From: Otis tarda
Lineage: Eukaryota; Chordata; Aves; Otidiformes; Otididae
Direction: 5' to 3'
Length of the DNA: 64,000 bases
NCBI GenBank assembly: GCA_026413225.1
Contig: CM048552.1
Location: forward strand, 56,497,001-56,561,000
The notes under the pieces were generated by a model that saw only the letters and a list, made by a program, of their open reading frames with translations, made no database searches and was not told the origin of the DNA. The first letter of the stretch is position 1. Each line of letters begins with the position of its first letter. A program made the position numbers and the translations under genes. Below are positions 23,901-38,340 of this stretch, one piece after another.

Positions 23901-26900
23901 GCTCAGGACATGGCGTGTGGGGCTGAGGAGGCCGGGAAGGAGCTGAGCACACTGCAGGGACGCCCTGGGCGTGCAGCGACCCGGGACGCGAATGTGGCAG
24001 AGACCATTCATCCCGCTGCTGGCAGAGCAACTTCTGCTCTCCGCGCTCCCTAACCGCCTCCGGCTGCTCCTCTGGGAAAGCAGCCGATTAACATACTGCA
24101 ATGAGTTAACCTTAAATGGTCTAAAAATCCAAACCTCTGCATGCAAATGCATTCTGATGGAAGGAGCGAGACGAAACACCGCCCAGCCACAGCTGAGCCC
24201 GCGTCTCAACTTCTTTGCTAACCAGGACACTTCTGTGTTTGCGACTCTGAGGTGATGTGCTCGGCCGCGCGACGATTTGCACCTCCTCACCCCATGCTGC
24301 TGCCTTACCAGGTGCAAGGCTTCAAAGCAAAATATTGTCCTGTGCAGGTTTTTTTTTTAGATTTTAGTGGTTGTGATCTGTGACACGGGCCCTATTTTCT
24401 TCCTCTTGGGCAGTGCCAAATGTTGGTGGCGTGGGCGAGAGCCCCTTGGCAGGGTGTCAGGGGTGTACTGGCCTTAACCTACCCCAGCCGAGTAGCTCTG
24501 ATCTGCCAGCCAAGGGCAGCGGGTGGAAAGACGCTTCTCCATCACTTCCAGGGGAACCTGGTCCGCGTCCGAGGGGCTGTGCCTGAGGATTTGCTGCTAC
24601 AGAAAGGTAACTTGGCCAGTCCCTTTTCTCTGAGGAATTATAAACGTTTTCTGCTCAGTCGCTATTATGTGATCTGTTTTTCACCATGTGGCTATTGCTG
24701 GTAAGTGATTCTCGGGCTCCCTGCGTGCCAGCCGTTTGACATTTAGTTAACTCCTTCACACCGAGTTACAGAGCCGACTTAACAGTGGCAGAGACGAACT
24801 TTCACTGTCGCCCTTTCCCCAGAAGATCACCAAAAGGTCACCTCTTTTTTGCCCCCTCTTTGGGACTACAGTCCTTTTAATGCCGTTTCCAGCTAGACTC
24901 CGCGAACAAAGTCCTCCTTTGAGCCAACCAGTCTTGAAATCCGATGCCCTTGTTCATTTTGCACTGCTGGTGGCAGGGAGGAAAACAACAAAGTGACATT
25001 TCTATCCTCCGTCACAAGGAAAACGGTGTAAGACAGTGATATTTATCTCCTCCTTGAGCCCTCTGAGGCCTCAGATCTGAAAAAAAAAAATTACAGTCAC
25101 TGGCAATCACCATTTCCAGCAATCAGGCTGTTGTCGAGCAAGTGGGAAGATGAACAAGTGCTGGTACAGATACTCAAGGACTGACCCTAATAGCAAGATC
25201 TGCCCCGAAAAGATGCCTTGTGTGTAACAGAAACAAACAAATGCCTTTAAACTTGCACTGGTGTTAAGTAACGTAAAACTGAGCCAGATAAGGATTGTTT
25301 GCTCTCACTGAGGGGTTTCTGGCAGCCCCGCTCCTTGGATTATTTGCTGAAATGCATTTGGCTTTTTTTTCAGTTTACGATCTTAAGGGCAAAGCGATCG
25401 AGTTTCATCCTCATCTCCTACTACAGAGCGATTCTGGGCAGCATGAAAAATCCGATCTTTCCACAGCTGGGAGAGCACAAGAGGGTGGCAGCCACAGCGG
25501 GGTTGCCCTAGGTGGTAGAGATGGAGCGGAGGGTGTCTGCTGCCACCAGCATCCTGCCTGGCCCAGGTCATGCCGGTTGGACCTGCTAACGTCGTGCCTC
25601 TCCAGCCTGCAAACTCTTTAGCGTGGGGCTATATTTTGGGTTATGGTTTTAGACGCCTTGATGTGTCGAGGCTTCTATCGCTTCCTCTAAGAACAGCTGA
25701 AATACAAATAAGAACGGGTCAGTGGTGGCTTGTCAGAAGAAGGGTGAAGGAAAAGTTGAGCAAAAATTTGGCCTGGCAGCAACAGAGTATGTTTCTACAC
25801 AAATATGATAAAAACCCCACCATGCAGTCAAGAAAAAGCATGTGCAGAAGTGGCTTCAGAGGCATTTCTGCAGCAAGGCAGAAGAGGCCTCTGACAGCAA
25901 TTGCACGTAAGCAGCGGAGAGCACTGAGTGTCCTGGTGTCACTGGGTGCTCTTCTTCTGAGTCACCTGTTCCGAGTGTGACAGCAAACCCCGTATTACAG
26001 AAGAAACACTGCCTAGCTGGGAGTTTTCTGGTGTCTTCCCCTCAGGAGCAACGTCAGATAGGAAAGGAGAACGTCACCTATCTGTGTTTCTCTAGCTCTT
26101 GTCACTGCTTGAGCTCAGGTTAGCTTGCACCCTCCAGCTTGCAGAAGGATCAGTACCTGCCAGCTCCCCCAGTGATGGACACGTGAGCCAACCAGTCATC
26201 ACCATTTGGCCTTGGAAACCAAATAAATGAGAGGAGTATTTTTTTTTTTTTTCAGTGTGCAGAATTGGCCAAAACAAAAATAAAGGAGAGGTCAAAAGGA
26301 ACACATTTCTACAAGTGATGTGATGACAGGGGAAGATGGTAGGTGCACAGATTTGGGTACAGCAGCCCTCCTTTGCGGTTGCACAGAGCTGTTGCTGTGG
26401 TCGAGGAGAAGCAGGTGTCCTAGAGGGAGACAGTTTGCTCCTTCCTTCTCAGGGTTGAGTTTTGCTCTTCACACTTACGCGTGTTAATTTGGTCTTGCAA
26501 ACATAATTATCACAACATGAGGGGGAAAAAAAAGCCTGGAGAAAAGTAAACCACACTTCCCTCTCCTCCTCACACACAGCACCCCTCAGCTATCATCTGT
26601 GACCCCTCTCCACATCCCAATTTGTGGTGTTGCAGACACCTACTCTGTATTTCTCTCCACTTAGCCAGGCTCTGGTCAAACCAACCCATCTCCCTGCTTC
26701 TCCTGCTGCCTGCTGCCTCCCCATCTCGTGTGCCCTGTGCATCTTGCCTTGCTGCGGTCCTGGCTCACTGGGAGCTCTCGAGGGAGGGCTGAGAAGTACT
26801 GTGGGGAAAGCAGGGACAGCATGATGCAGCAAAGGGGGTTTTCTCATTTCCCACTTGGGTATAGTTTCCAAATCCCCTAAAATGGAGCTGTGCCTACACA

Positions 26901-26933
26901 TGAGAGAAGAAAGCCCTGGTCCCATGGGGATGC

Positions 26934-27475
26934 TGAGGGAGGAGACTCTCCCCCTCTATTCTGCACTCATGAGAACCCATCTGGAGTATTGTATCCAGAT
27001 CTGGAGCCCCCAACATAAGAAGGACATGGACCTGTTGGAGTGAGTCCAGAGGAGGGCCACGAAGATGATCAGAGGGCTGGAGCACCTCTACTATGAAGAA
27101 AGGCTGGGAGAGTTGGGGCTGTTCAGCCTGGAGAGGAGAAGGCTCCAGGGAGACCTTATAGCATCCTTCCAGTACTTAAAGAGGCATACAAGAAATGTAG
27201 TGATAGGACAAGGGGTAATGGCTTTAAACTGGAAGAGGATTGGTTTAGATCAGACATAAGGAAGAAATTCTTTACTGTGAGGGTGGTGAGGCACAGGAAC
27301 AGGTTGCCCAGAGAAGTTGTGGATGCCCCATCCTGGAAGTGTTCAAGGCCAGGTTGGATGGGGCTTTGAGTGACCTGGTCTAGTGGAAGGTGCCCATGCT
27401 CAGGGCAGGGGAGGTGGAACTAGATGATCTTTAAGGTCCTTTCCAACTCAAACCATTGCATGATTCTACAGTTCT
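26934..27475 (+). mobile_element. CR1 non-LTR retrotransposon fragment, 5'-truncated (copy 2)
   Basis: The plus strand matches the last part of the CR1 second reading frame ([42 protein letters not shown]) and the 3' UTR, ending in a diverged octamer region (ccattgcatgattct) near 27475. A stop codon right after the DLLE segment and several frame changes show decay. The body is about 540 bp, the shortest of the four copies. Confidence 0.92.
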
Positions 27476-30400
27476 AAGACAAGACTAGCATGTGCTCTCC
27501 CCAGCCTTGCCAGCCTCAATCCTCACCCCAGGGCCTCTTGTAGACCTGAATTTCAGTATTACCATGTCACATTACTCACCAGACACAGTGCCTGCAGGCA
27601 CATCATTCCCTCCCAGCAGTGTTCCAGGCAATAACCACAGCCAAAACAAGGATATGTCAAGAAACACCTTCTAAGACCCATCCAGCGCAGCAGCAGCTGT
27701 GTGCTTGGGCATACTGAGATGTGGCTTAGAGTCACTTTACCAGCATGGGAGGGAAGGAAAATGGCACGCTGGTGTGTTTTGTCTGGTGGCCACAGTCTGA
27801 AGGGGTTTTATTTTGTGGTTTCCGTTCACTCCTAGCAAATCTTAACCTTCATCAGCTTCTGGGGTGACTGTCGGTGCTGCTGATGCTGGCCACCTCTGGT
27901 ACCCACAGAGGTGGAAAAGCCCCGGTGCCACAGCACTGCAGTGCCATGCGGGCCTGAGCCCCAGGGCCAGGGGCCGATCTCAGTGTTTAATGCAGGGTAG
28001 CTTCTGCGGCTGGAAACCTGAGGAAATGCGGGAAGGTGCTATCGGACCGGATGTGGCCAAATCTGGGAGCCCATGTCGTACTCGTTACGTGAAAACCAAA
28101 TCATAGTGAAACGCTCATGCGTAGCTGCAGCTAGGCTGTTTAGACACAAAGCCACTCCGCGAGGGACATGCGGGTGAGAAAGCGGTGAAAGGATCGATGG
28201 CACACAGCGCGAGCAACCACAGGAAGCTCGCTGTGGCTATGGTGAGGCAGCGCTTGACTCATTGGTGCGCGCCGTAGGGGCTTAAAGTGCTCGCCAGCAG
28301 CACCCAGAGTGGGAAGGATTTGCCTTGGGGCACCCAGGAGGGGATCCTGGGTATTCCTGTGGGAGTTGGTGCTGTTGGCTAGGACCAGGTGGGCTCACCT
28401 CAGCTGGTGGATTTTCTCATGGGGGCGGCCCTGAAGCCTCTGAATTAGGACTTTTCCTCACACGAGTCAAAGGTGAGGGAGGCACATTAAACCACAGCCG
28501 TCTCCATCCACTTGCAGAATTGTTCCTGGGATGGTGTTTTCCCAAGTTTGCTTTGAAATGTTCCCCATGGTGTGGTTCCCACCACAGCTTCCCTCAAACC
28601 ACATCCTTGTCTCAGCCATCTCAGGTGGGGCACCAGTCCAGCTATCCCTTCTGCTTTCCCTCGCCCTCCTTTCTTAGCCCTTGGTGATGATTTGAGGGTC
28701 CCTTGATTCAGCATCTTTTTCGGCATCTTTTCTTGTCTCATCAGGATTACATCTATCGAAAAGCCACAGTCTGGACTTCAACCCACCTGGCCATGCAGAG
28801 ACATGGCAAGTGGATTTGGAGAGGGGATGAGGGTAGGGCCAGGAGCACTGTAGCCCCGCCATGAGCACAGCCCCCTGCAAGGAGAGGCTGGTTGGCCTTG
28901 CGGCTGACCTCCCCTGAGAGTACAGTGGGCACCACCGCCCCTGACCTCCCTCATCCAATCTCCGATGCAGGCAAAGGCGCAGTAGGACTTGCAGACAAGC
29001 AAGTTAAAATGCTGCTGAGTGAACGCGTTTCGTTGGGGTTGGATTGATTTCCCTGGCCCCTGTGACTGATACAAGCATGTCCAGCCAGGGAATTGTAAAG
29101 AAAACAGGCTTGAAACCAATTTCATTGCAACCAGCACCAGCTGCGTGCGTTGATAAGGCCTTTGATAACATTGCGGAAAGGAGTTATCAATATTGGACAG
29201 GGCTGTCTCAAAGGTACAGCTTCCTCACTGCTGGCAGAGGGGAGCTGGAGACAGGTACCAGCAACTCCTTACAGTGCCCGAAAAACATCCCTTTGCAAGT
29301 AGTAAGCAGCTAGGGCAGCCCTGTGCCTGGTGGCTGGGCTGGGGCAGCGGTCAGGACAAGGAGGGAGACCTCAGCCTGTCCCACACCGTCCTGGTGAGCT
29401 GCTTGCCTCAACCCTGCTTGCACCTGGGTCACAATCACTCGCTCGTGGCTCTTTTACCCTGGGAGAAGGTGGGGACGCAGAGCAGAGGGACATCTCAGAA
29501 GGACAACAGCTGCCTGTCCCTTCAAAGGGGACCCCAAGGAGGGGGGTCTGTCATCTACGTGTGGCAACCAGCAACTACAACGTGTGCCATTTGCTCTCCC
29601 CTCGTACGCCTGTCCTGTCAGCCCCTCATCTTCTTTTATTGCTCTTTTCTGAAGTACCTATGAGATACAGAGGCTTATCAAAGCATCCCAGAGAGAACCA
29701 TTCAGACCATCCTGGGAGGGGTGACGGGTACAGGCGGGAAGGCCAGCGGGATCACCTTCAGCAGGACTGCTCTGACCCTGCATCCTCTTATTTGGCAAAA
29801 TCTGGCTGCATTGGCTTAACCATGATGCTCACCCTGCCCACAATGACTGAACCACACAGCTGGGGCATGAACTGGATCGGCTCTCCCAGGGTCGTTAATC
29901 TAGCTAAACTGTTAAACCCTGCTCGGGGTGACAGTTTATCGTAGGGCTAATGTGGTTACGCTGCAGCGACCTGCTTGCTCTGCCCAGCCCAGCGTGCTCT
30001 TGCAGAGACCCACGGTTCGTGCCCGCGCGGGGTCTCAATGTCCCCCTCTGGCTCACCAAGAAGCTGCAAGCGGGCACAGAGCCCTCGATGGAGATTTACT
30101 CATCTTCCAAGCCAGGACAGATTCCCAATAGCCCAGAAATGCACAATTAGGAAAACACACTGAAAGCAAAATGAGACCTGGAAAGGAAATGACACCTCAA
30201 GGTCTGATCACATCTGAGCTGCCTGCAGCCAAGCGAGGTTAAAAAGTAAGCGAGCCTGACTAGCTGTCACCACCAGCCTCCCTGCCAGCAGGCTCGGCCT
30301 CCTCCCAGGCACTTTCAAAATTACTGGCTCAGCCTCTCCACAGCCTGTTTTGCTCAAGTGACTCAGGTTAACTGTGGCCGTTTCATCAGCCAGCCTTGCA

Positions 30401-33400
30401 TTGCCTGCGCTGGTGCAAGCAGGGCTTCGCGCGGGGTGGGCGGCCAGGAGCAGCACCATCCCAGCCAAGGGAGAGGGAGGAAGTGGTGGCTTTTTGTCAA
30501 GGCACGGCTGCCAACAGATGGAGTCCTATGGGTCACTTACTTAGGGCTGCAAAGGAGGCTTCAGTAGGTATGCATGCTCCAAAGTGCTACACAAGGGTCA
30601 CTTTGTCTTGTCCCCCTAGATGCGGCTCCAGAATTAAATGGCATGCTTGAAGGCACCTCTGTGGGAGCAACCCCTAAGAGGGTGCTGCATGTTACCCCAC
30701 CAGCTGGTTCCCATGGAAGGGATACCTGGCTGGGAGCTGCTGGGTCCCCAGCTGGCTCCATGGTGGGGATGAGCTGGGGGCCACAACAGCAGAAGGTGCT
30801 CCATGCAACCACCAGCCCTCTGTGTGCAACGCCAACGCTGGGCTGCCACAAGGCCAGGAGTACACTGAGGTGCTTTCCAAGCCCAAGGCCTAGTCACCAA
30901 AAAGCTGCCAAGTTTGCAGAGGGGTGTGTGCTCCTGCCTTCCCTGGAGAAGAGCTTTGAGGTTCAAGGAGAGCACGGTGACAGCACCACAGAAGCACGTC
31001 CACAGGGAGTGGGGCTGGTGCCCGGAGTGGATGTCAGAGCAGAAGAGGGGGCTGGTATTGTCTCCAGATACAGCACCATGTAACTTTAGCTCCGGGCCAT
31101 TCCTATTTGTCTTTGCTTTTTGCATGTTGTGAATAGATATTAGCTCAAGCTCAATGGGCTCCACACAGGTCTTGGAACCAGATGATTCAAGCTGGGATTT
31201 GTTCCATATCTCAGGTTTCACATGTTTTCTTTAGCTGCATTTTAATTGTGGGGTTTTCCTTTTTGTTTGGTGAGATGTTCTACCCAGGTGCCGTTCTTTT
31301 GCAGCTGGAAATATCCCAAATAAATCTAATTATTGGATTATGCGAGGGTGAAGAGGAAGTGCCCTACACCACAACAGGTTAGGTTTTTATCACAGCTCTT
31401 CATCTGGAAAGCCATTGGGAATGCGTCCACAGAAAACGTGTGGCGCTAATCCGGAAAACAACATACAATGTCAGCAGAGCCCTAGAGAGGGGAGCGTAAC
31501 ATGGTTAAACAAAGCCTGGATTGGGCTTAGCCACCTTTATTTCCACCTTGAACCAACAAACCTCTCCTCTGAGTGCAGCTGAGCTCAGGGCCTGCTGGGG
31601 ACAGGAAACAAAGCTCTCCTTGCTTTCCTAGCTGCCTGATTTTTTTGGTGGGTAAGTCCTGACAGGCTGCAGTAACCCTCAGGCTATTTTATATGTCCTG
31701 AGCCACAAGAGGCCAGGAAGAGGCTGGCAGCCGAAAATGAAGTGGTCTGGTCCTATGTGGACCTGCCAAACCTCATGCTGTTAATTCCCATTTCCTGCTT
31801 CTTCCTGCTCCAGCGGCTGTTTGTCCCCACCAGCTGCAGTGGTTACATTTGGGTCACAGAGCAGGAGAGGGGCTGGCAGGTACCTCCAAGGGAAGTCCTA
31901 TATTTGGAGGACCCACCCCTCCAAACCAGCACCTTTTTCACCTGTGGGTTGGTGCTGGGAGCCCTCCTGCCTGGCGAGGGGTCTTACACCTTGGAGACGA
32001 GGATACTCAGGAGAGCTGTTGACTGCTTCCCTTGGCTGTTGTCCCATGCCAGGGCCAAAATTGCTCCATCTCTGCTTGCCACAGGGTGGAAAAGCAGTTA
32101 TCCAAATTGCGTGCACCCTCTGTAGGGAGACAGAGGCGTGTTTGGGCCTCCAGCCCCAGCTCCATGTCGCTGCATGGGGTCTACATCCCATCCCGGAGTC
32201 TGCTGACAACATGTCCAGGCACGTACAGCTGTTACCGGCACTGTAAGACTTTTAGGAGGGACTGGTTTGGCAGGCCACTCCTGCCTTTTGCTAACTCCCT
32301 CTCCCAAATTCATTTGGGGCAGCTTGCCACGGGCTGCCCCATCTCGAAGGTGCCCCAGAGCTGGGTTTCGCTGGTGCTTATGCACCGTCGGCTGAGGGCC
32401 AAACCACTCAGTGAATTATTGCTCTCCTCACTGCTGGGATGTTTTAACACCATCCGACGTGATATCAGAAATGTCACAGCCCCAGGGCAGTGAGGGATGC
32501 TCCCATCCTCACGGGTTGTCCCAGCGCTGCCCATGCAATGGCATCCAGCTTGGGAAACCATGGCTGGAGCAGATTCTGGGGCGCAGGAGGGTCTGCGGTC
32601 CCCTGCTTCGCCTACCCTTGCTGCTGCTCCCGCCACGTGGAAGAAAACCCTCCTGAGGAAGGTGCTGAGCCAGGAGAGCCCTGCATACCCCAGTGCCTGC
32701 GGAGTCCTTGTCAGCTCGCTGGATCCCAGCTGATGGATAGCTGCAGGCAGCACATTTGAGCAGCATCTCGATGCCAATTTAAATAAATAAATGAGTCCGA
32801 ATGCTTTGCTTTGCAGAATGGCATCTCATTCAGCCGTTCAAGCATCAAATACCTCCGGGATTCTTTGGGTCTCAGTTTGCAGAACTATTTCCCTTTCGAG
32901 TGCTCTTTTATTTTTCTTTTTGCTTATTTAAACCTGTTTTTCCTGTAGTGAACAATCCTTGCAGGTGAAAGGAGGCAGGTTTTAGATGTTGGCAGAGCTT
33001 TCCTCAAGATTTATGAGGGATCAGCAGACTCTATTTACAAAGGTCTTCCCAGCCCCTGCTTCCCTGGTTGCAGCTGGTGAGGATGCAGAGGGACCTTCCC
33101 ATGGTTCAGTTTTAGTTCGGGTCCCCCCAGGCTGCCGGATTGCTTGCGCGAAGCCCGTCACTTGCAGCCAAGGCTGAGCAGATGTGCCAGTGCAGAGGGA
33201 AAGCGCTCGCCTACCCGGGGCCAATTAGCAGCGGTGGGAGCTTCTGCCAGCTGGGGCTGCAGCCCCCTCCCCATCCCCTTGGATGGATCACAGGAACTGG
33301 AGGGTGGGAGGAACACACATGTGTCCAAAATACCACAGATGCCATAAGGACAGAACAAGCTCGGGCCTGGTGAAGTTGCCTTTAGCATCAATGGGATGGG

Positions 33401-33802
33401 GGAAATCTCCAAGGGAGATGGGGAGGAGGGCGAGGAGGTGATGTCCTCCAGATGCATCCCCCCCTGCTCTGCCTCTTTCACTTTTCTGGGACCTTTGGGC
33501 CATGGGGGTTGCAAAGAACCTCCAGCAGAAGCTGCCCGAGGCACCTCAGAGGCTGGAAGAGCAGAACACAAGTGGAAAGGAGCTGGTATTGTTTTCTTTT
33601 TATTTTAAGCCAAACACAATAATATTGAGGGATCTGATTCCTGGTGTTTGAACACCTGGGAATGATACACACCAGAACCTTCTCAGAAGCACGAGATTTT
33701 CCCAGTGCGTAATCTCAAACAAATGTCTTCCTAGCCAATCTCTAATCAAGGCTGTATGGATCAGTGAATAAATATAGGGGTTTAGTTAAATTAGCAAGAT
33801 TC

Positions 33803-33822
33803 GTGGTGGTGGTGGTGGTGGT
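33803..33822 (+). repeat. (GTG)n trinucleotide microsatellite
   Basis: Six tandem GTG units are visible in non-coding DNA. Confidence 0.85.
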
Positions 33823-35471
33823 TTTACGGCTACCTCATTCCACCCACAAACCCCCTTATGTAGATCATCCTCTCTTGCCTTCAGATATCTGGTTAACACA
33901 GTGGCCAGGTATGGTGCTTTGCAGGTATCTGGGAATCAGCAATGATGTTTTGGGGCAGGACACGCGCATGGGCTCAGGCTCTGCTGAGAGCAGTTCTCCG
34001 AGCGCAGTTTCCGTTTGCTGACGCACACGTCCTGACGCTTTCGCACCACGCTTTTGTGTGCAGCAGGGCCGCTCCGGTAAGGCTGTAGCGGCCTTTTGCA
34101 CTGGTGTAGGAGGAATGTAGCAAGCAGGGGGGTTGGCGGCCTTTCTAAGGGCATCTGGTCTCTCTCTAGCAGCAGTCGCTGTGCTCAAAATTTTGCACAT
34201 CAGCCAGACTATAAATAAATGGTTTGGCCTCATGTTTTAGACACGTTTAGTAAACATAGTGTAAATGCTGCTGCATCCCTTCAGCTCCTCCATCTTCCTG
34301 CCAGCACCTCATGAGCACCGGCTGCCTTCCCTGTGCTGTGGATAAAGGACAATCAACTGTATCCCTGTTGCCGATCCTTTCCAGGAGCAGCAGGTCAATG
34401 CCGTGGGGAGGATACGATCCCCACGGGGCCGATTTCCCCTGGTCTCTCTCGTTTCCAGCCAGCCCATGCGCTCAGCGTAGCTGGAGCAAGGGGGATTGGA
34501 AGCGTCTCTCTGACATGCCTCAGTTAGCAAATGGCGGCACTTGCTCCCTCGTGGGACCGCCACTGCTGCTGGAGTGATAAACTAGAGGTATTTAGGGATT
34601 AGAGAGGAGAGAAGAGGGAGCTGGGGACGAGCAAGATGTTGCTATACATCTCTGTGAACAGACAGAGCCCGTGCACGGGAGCTGAGTTCAGGAGACCGGG
34701 GACCCCCGTCCTGGGCTCTGCAGAAACGGGGATGCCACTGAAGGGGCGGTCTGCACATCTTTCCTTGGATCTCAGCTGTTACAAGGGGACTGAATCCATT
34801 TTGTAGTCCTCGACCTGCCAAGCCCATGCTAGCACACCATGGCCCACTCAGCTGCCGGGCAAGCGCTGGCTTTCGGATCCATTTGATGGCACGAAGCTCT
34901 GGGCACCTTGGCCACTGCCACAAGTGGCCAGCACCAGGACAAGCAGCACAAGTGGTCACTCGGGGCCTCCTCTGCTTTCTGTGCCTGCACTATCCCTCTC
35001 TCCTCTCCTCTCTTCAGCCCTTTCCTGCCCTCAGGGTAGCAAAATCTGGTTCAAATACCTAACTCAGGAGCCACTTCCTTCCCCTCTTCCCTGCGGACCA
35101 GGAGCAGCACCTTCCCGCAGAAGGGCCGGCGCCCGGGGAGCGCGGCGGCTGCTCCCAGCTAACAGGAGTTGGCTTGGAGCAGAGATTCCTTCCCCTCTGC
35201 TGCAGCAGCCCTTCGAAGTCTGTTTACATACCACATGGGAATAAAATGTCAGAATTTCACTGCCGTTTGGCCAGGAAATCATTCTGATTTGAAAACACTT
35301 CCCTGACTTGGTTTTTGGATTGTGGTAGCAGAAATAAATGGAGGGACTGAAACGGGCATGAAGTGACCAGCAGATCAGGCTGCTTGGACAGCCCAGCTCC
35401 AAAGGCTTTCTCACTGGAGGCTATCCCACACAGTGTGGCCCACCAAACCCTTTTGGTTTCAATGCCTGTTA

Positions 35472-36391
35472 CAGAATCATAGAATCATAGAATAGTTTGG
35501 GTTGGAAGGGACCTTCAAAGGTCATCTAGTCCAACCCCCCTACAAGGAGCAGGGACATCTTCAACTGGATCAGGTTGCTCAGAGCCTCATCCAACCTGGC
35601 CTTGAGTGTTTCCAGAGATAAGGCATCAACCACCTCTCTGGGCAACCTGTTCCAGTTGTAAAATCGTAAAAGAACAAGAAATTGTAAAAAATGTCTTCCT
35701 AATATCTAATCTGAATCTGCCTCCCTCTATTTTAAAACGATTACCCCTCGTTTTATTGCAACAGGCCCTACTGAAGAGTTTTTCCCCGTCTTTCCTGTAG
35801 GCCCCCTCTAAGTACTAGAAGACTGCTATAAGATCTCCCCACAGCCTCCTCATCTCCAGGCTGAACCCCAGATCTCTCAGCCTGTCTTCATAGGAGAGGT
35901 GCTCCAGCCCTCTGATCATCTCTGTGGCCCTCCTCTGGACCCTCTCCAACAGGTCCATGTCCTTCTTATGTTGGGGGCTCCAGAGCTGGACATAGTACTC
36001 CAGGTGGGGTCTTACCAGAGCAGAGTAGAGGGGCAGATTCACCTCCTGTAACCTGCTGGCCATGCTCCTTTTGATGCAGCCCAAGGTGTGGTTGGCTTTC
36101 TGGGCTGCAAGTGCATACTGCTGGCTCATGTTGAACTTCTCGTCCACCAGCACACCCCAGTCCTTCTCCTCCGGGCTGCTCGCAATCCATTCTCCACCCA
36201 GCCTGTATTTGTGCCTGGGATTGCCATGACCCACGTGCAGGACCTTGCACTTGGCCTTGTTGAACTTCATGAGGTTTGCATGGGCCCATCTCTCCAGCCT
36301 GCCAAGGTCCCTCTGGATGGCATCCCTTCCCTCCAGCGTGTTGACTGCCCCACACAGCTTGGTGTCGTCAGCAAACTTGCTGAGGGTGCAA
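35472..36391 (-). mobile_element. CR1 non-LTR retrotransposon fragment, 5'-truncated (copy 3)
   Basis: On the minus strand the copy begins within the reverse transcriptase, just after the catalytic motif region ([10 protein letters not shown]-like, near 36391). It reads through [40 protein letters not shown] and [12 protein letters not shown] to the 3' end, where two clear octamers (atagaatc) precede 35472. A frameshift follows near 35815 and a short A-rich insertion lies at about 35657-35690. It is a dead 5'-truncated copy, less diverged at the 3' end than copies 1 and 2. Confidence 0.94.
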
Positions 36392-38304
36392 GCCTTATAT
36401 TTTCCTCATGTTTCGGGAGCATTGTCCCCACCAAGTCTACATGCCATAGCCTGCTTTTGTGCTACCTCCTGGCCACGTCCCTAACCTAGATGATCTGCTT
36501 AACGTGGTTTAGTGAATGTGCCTTCTAATGAGGCCGTCATGACACAGCTTTGGGGGAGTTTCTGCAGCAACGCCGCTGCAGCTCATGCCTCTCAGAGCTA
36601 TTTTCCAGCATGGGGACTTCACAAGCCCCAGATTAAGCAGGGAGCCTGGAGCAGCTCCTTTTGCCACCCGCTTTTGCACTTACTAGTGAAGATGCTAAGA
36701 CTTGACTAGATATTTAGTTCCCTGGCACTTCCTTAGGCCTCCGTGCCCTAAATAGCACTTAGCAGTCATTTATCATTGCAGTCCAGGTCCTCCAGGCAGC
36801 GTGCTTTCACATGGCTGTATTTATATCCATGCCAATTTTTTTTTTTTTTTTCAGAAATACAGAAAAACTTATATTCTCTGCTGAAATTTTTTATTAAAAT
36901 TGCCACACTCCTGTGGTGAGATAAACATCAGCCACCTCTCAAACAAAGTTTATCACAACATATTCTTCTCTCATCCCTTGAACTCCGCTAGCTGCGGAAA
37001 TTTCTGGAAACTACCCTAATTTCTCTGCTATGGGCACAAAACACCTGGGAAACCACACAGTTGGCTTTCCCAGTGGATGTGAAGCCTGGCTAACACTTGG
37101 ACCTCACACCTTTCCCCTGTCCCATGTCTTCATTTGTGTCACAGGCTCTTGGCCACCCTGCAAAGCAGAAAGCCAGCACGTCTCCAGCCGTGAGGTGTGG
37201 GAGACGCAGCAGCAACAGGCTCTGCGTGGCAGTGTGCCTCCCAGCTTCCCTGCATAGGGGGGGTCTTGCTAAATCACATCCCTCCCTCTGCCTGCAGTGG
37301 TTTTGGCAAACAGCCTGCGGAGCCATCCCTTTCTCCAGGAATTGCAGACCCCCTCCAATTCCCTGTTTCAAGAAATTGGTCTAATTAGAGGAGAGTGAAA
37401 TTCTTCTCCTGCTTGGAGAGCTGCAGGTCCCCAGCCTACTTAAAGCTCGGCATAAGACCATTAGCACAACAGCGTGTCTCCCCAGAACTACGCATTTGCT
37501 CGCGCACTTGGCAGGCAGCCGACCAGATGTAGCCAGGCTGTCTGGAGGTGCCAAGCATAACAATTAACCACCACTTTGGGGTGGGACTGACGATGGCAGC
37601 TGCAAATCGCAGGCACGTTTGGCCGCCCACCTTGCTTCCCGGTGCAGCATAGTCCACTTGCACCCCTCCAAGGGGCACTGCTGGGGGTCAAGGAGATGGC
37701 AGAGGGTCCCTTGGTGCCAAACAGCTGCAGGACCTCGGTGGCTTACTGAAAACAAAGGCCTAAGGTGAAGGGCACCAGCTGATACACATCCCAGCTAAAT
37801 AAAGGAATATTGTACCTTATTTCTGCCCAGGTGCTGTATCTGTTTGGGTTTTTTAATGCTGACGCAAGCTGCCGTTCTGCAAACACAGAGTAACTTTATC
37901 CAGGTGAACAGCCCTGCGGAGTTCAGGAGGGATGCTGCCACGTTCCTCGCTTGCAGCGGCAGGCGCAAGCTGCTTTATTAGGTCGTAATTACTTCCTTGC
38001 TATCCAAAATTCTTAAATATCCCTCTAAAGGCAGCCAGAAATTAAAAAGTCGTACTTTTGCAGCTAAGATATTTGCAGCCATGAATAATACACTCACACA
38101 CTCATTTACTAATGGATACACTTCTCCTCTAATTTATTTCCCCCTCCAGACATTTGCAAAAGCTCTTTTCATTCCCATCACACCTTTAGCAAGCAGTAAG
38201 CCATTCTGTGTTTTGGTGCTCTTATCTCTTCTCTGAAAGCTTTTATTGACTGCATGTTGGTTTTGTCTCTTCACCTTTTCCATTTCTTTTCCATTTCCCA
38301 TCTA

Positions 38305-38307
<3 letters not shown>

Positions 38308-38339
<32 letters not shown>
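38308..38339 (+). repeat. Poly(T) run, 32 bases
   Basis: An uninterrupted run of 32 T lies in intergenic DNA. I see no retroposed gene body next to it. Confidence 0.95.

Positions 38340-38340
<1 letters not shown>

Noticed and set aside
38308-38339. Poly(T)/poly(A) runs at 38308, 41498 and 44233 as tails of processed pseudogenes
   Set aside because: No retroposed coding sequence, poly(A) signal or target-site duplication is visible next to any of them.
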